Assembly: GCA_022781015.1 (NCBI GenBank)
Contig: JALEUF010000088.1
Coordinates: 1 to 6,959, forward strand
Direction: 5' to 3'
DNA from: Caryophanales bacterium
Lineage (GTDB): Bacteria; Bacillota_I; Bacilli_A; RFN20; CAG-826
Length of the DNA: 6,959 nt
The position numbers and the translations under genes are program-made. The notes beneath the pieces are model-generated. The model worked only from the letters and a program-made list of their open reading frames with translations. It made no database searches and was not told the origin of the DNA. Shown here piece by piece: positions 6,605-6,959 of this stretch (position 1 is its first letter; each line of letters opens with the position of its first letter).

Positions 6605-6629
6605 AAGTGCCATTTTATCGGCATTTTTT
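6605..6629 (+). terminator. Rho-independent terminator after the PucR-like gene
   Basis: AAGTGCC (6605-6611) pairs with GGCATTT (6620-6626) through seven pairs, including one G-U, around the 8-nt loop ATTTTATC. The 3' arm runs into a T6 tract (6624-6629). It lies 34 bp past the stop of the regulator gene and upstream of the msmK promoter region, so it separates the glucosidase-regulator unit from the importer gene. The stem is short, so termination may be partial. Confidence 0.65.
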
Positions 6630-6647
6630 ATTAGCAAAAGTTGATTT

Positions 6648-6660
6648 GTGCACGATGCAC
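6648..6660 (+). promoter_or_regulatory. 13-bp dyad, probable operator at the msmK promoter
   Basis: GTGCA-CGA-TGCAC is a perfect inverted repeat with a 3-bp centre. Relative to the extended -10 box at 6667-6675 it covers about -34 to -22, overlapping the -35 region and spacer, where a bound repressor would block polymerase. Candidates are the neighbouring PucR-like protein or a LacI-family sugar regulator encoded elsewhere. It is a poor match to a catabolite-repression (CcpA) site. The repeat is seen directly; the operator role is inferred. Confidence 0.5.
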
Positions 6661-6666
6661 TAGATA

Positions 6667-6675
6667 TGTTATATT
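6667..6675 (+). promoter_or_regulatory. Extended -10 promoter for the msmK gene
   Basis: TGTTATATT fits the extended -10 pattern TGnTATAAT with one mismatch in the hexamer (TATATT, 6670-6675). Transcription would start near 6682, giving a leader of about 32 nt with the ribosome binding site AAAGGA (6701-6706), 7 nt before the ATG. The -35 position (TGTGCA, 17-bp spacer) is weak, as is common for extended -10 promoters. A TTGATT at 6641-6646 with TATGTT (6665-6670, 18-bp spacer) is an alternative pairing. Confidence 0.5.
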
Positions 6676-6713
6676 TTTATTAATAAACTAATTGACAAGC
6701 AAAGGATATAAAT

Positions 6714-6959
6714 ATGTCAAAAAAGAAAAAATTAGAAGAAGTTCTTCAAAAGGAAGAACCATCTTTAGTCGAAGAAGGCGATCATGAAGGGGCTTATGTC
6801 TCATTACGTCATATAGATAAAGTATATGATAACAATGTCCAGGCCGTCTTTGATTTCAATCTCGATATCAAAAAGCATGAATTCATCGTCTTTGTCGGTC
6901 CTTCCGGATGTGGTAAATCTACTACATTAAGAATGATTGCAGGTCTAGAAGATATAACT
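6714..6959 (+). CDS. msmK: MsmK/UgpC-type sugar ABC importer ATPase, N-terminal part (cut by the window edge)
   Basis: This is the ATP-hydrolysing subunit of a CUT1-family carbohydrate importer, which sits on the inner face of the membrane and powers uptake of oligosaccharides or glycerol-phosphate-type substrates. The 82 visible codons run open to the right edge; the family is usually about 360-380 residues. From residue 28 the sequence matches the family: YVSLRHIDKVYDN, then FDFNLDIKKHEFIVFVGPSGCGKSTT with Walker A GPSGCGKST (62-70), then LRMIAGLEDIT. A-loop Tyr38 is present. Before the domain there is an extra, highly charged stretch of about 27 residues (MSKKKKLEEVLQKEEP and on), whereas typical MsmK proteins begin within a few residues of the first strand. 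No other ATG occurs before codon 74, and AAAGGA at 6701-6706 is well spaced for the ATG used, so the extension is probably real. Such ATPases can serve several permease sets, so the exact sugar is not known. Permease genes may lie beyond the edge. Confidence 0.92.
   Translation, partial: MSKKKKLEEVLQKEEPSLVEEGDHEGAYVSLRHIDKVYDNNVQAVFDFNLDIKKHEFIVFVGPSGCGKSTTLRMIAGLEDIT

Noticed and set aside
6648..6660. The msmK dyad as a CcpA catabolite-repression site
   Set aside because: Although it has a central CG, it mismatches the cre consensus at several fixed positions, including the closing CA.
6692..6697. Perfect -35 hexamer TTGACA upstream of msmK
   Set aside because: No -10-like hexamer lies 16-18 bp downstream; that position is already inside the coding sequence.

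Overview
The window comes from a low-GC Bacillota-type bacterium. Intergenic DNA is very A/T-rich, ribosome binding sites are AGGAGG-like, the genes are compact, and AGG (Arg), CTA (Leu) and ATA (Ile) codons are frequent. Tryptophan is written as TGG throughout and one gene ends in TGA, so this is not a UGA-recoding mycoplasma. The best guess is a member of the Bacilli near the uncultured Mollicutes-like, Acholeplasma or Erysipelotrichia-type lineages. That placement is inferred from style and protein resemblance, not from a marker gene.

Layout. The left part (1 to 4129) is all on the minus strand. Reading leftwards, it holds a two-gene operon for a heterodimeric ABC exporter (4129 to 2342, then 2338 to 392). 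After a 70-bp gap comes the first third of a class II fructose-bisphosphate aldolase gene that runs off the left edge. A divergent intergenic region (4130 to 4292) holds an 18-bp perfect A/T palindrome and candidate promoters in both directions. The right part (4293 to 6959) is on the plus strand: a cytoplasmic GH13 alpha-glucosidase, a small PucR-type helix-turn-helix regulator starting 2 bp after it, a rho-independent terminator, a promoter region with a 13-bp dyad, and the start of an MsmK/UgpC-type sugar-importer ATPase that runs off the right edge.

How the genes fit together. The plus-strand genes look like a carbohydrate-use locus. MsmK-type ATPases energise import of oligosaccharides through a permease pair and binding protein not seen here. 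The GH13 enzyme would cleave imported alpha-glucosides inside the cell, and the PucR-like protein is the likely local regulator. Aldolase belongs to central glycolysis and is probably only a neighbour. The exporter pair has the textbook asymmetry of a heterodimeric type IV exporter: one consensus and one degenerate ATP site, with the changed residues distributed between the subunits as in TM287/288, BmrCD and LmrCD.

No mobile element, CRISPR array, tRNA, rRNA or clearly novel multi-gene system is visible. The points most worth a second look are small: a dyad at the msmK promoter, a possible leaderless or Shine-Dalgarno-less start for the glucosidase, a charged N-terminal extension on the MsmK-type ATPase, a minimal PucR regulator coupled to the glucosidase, and an aldolase ribosome binding site inside a predicted hairpin.
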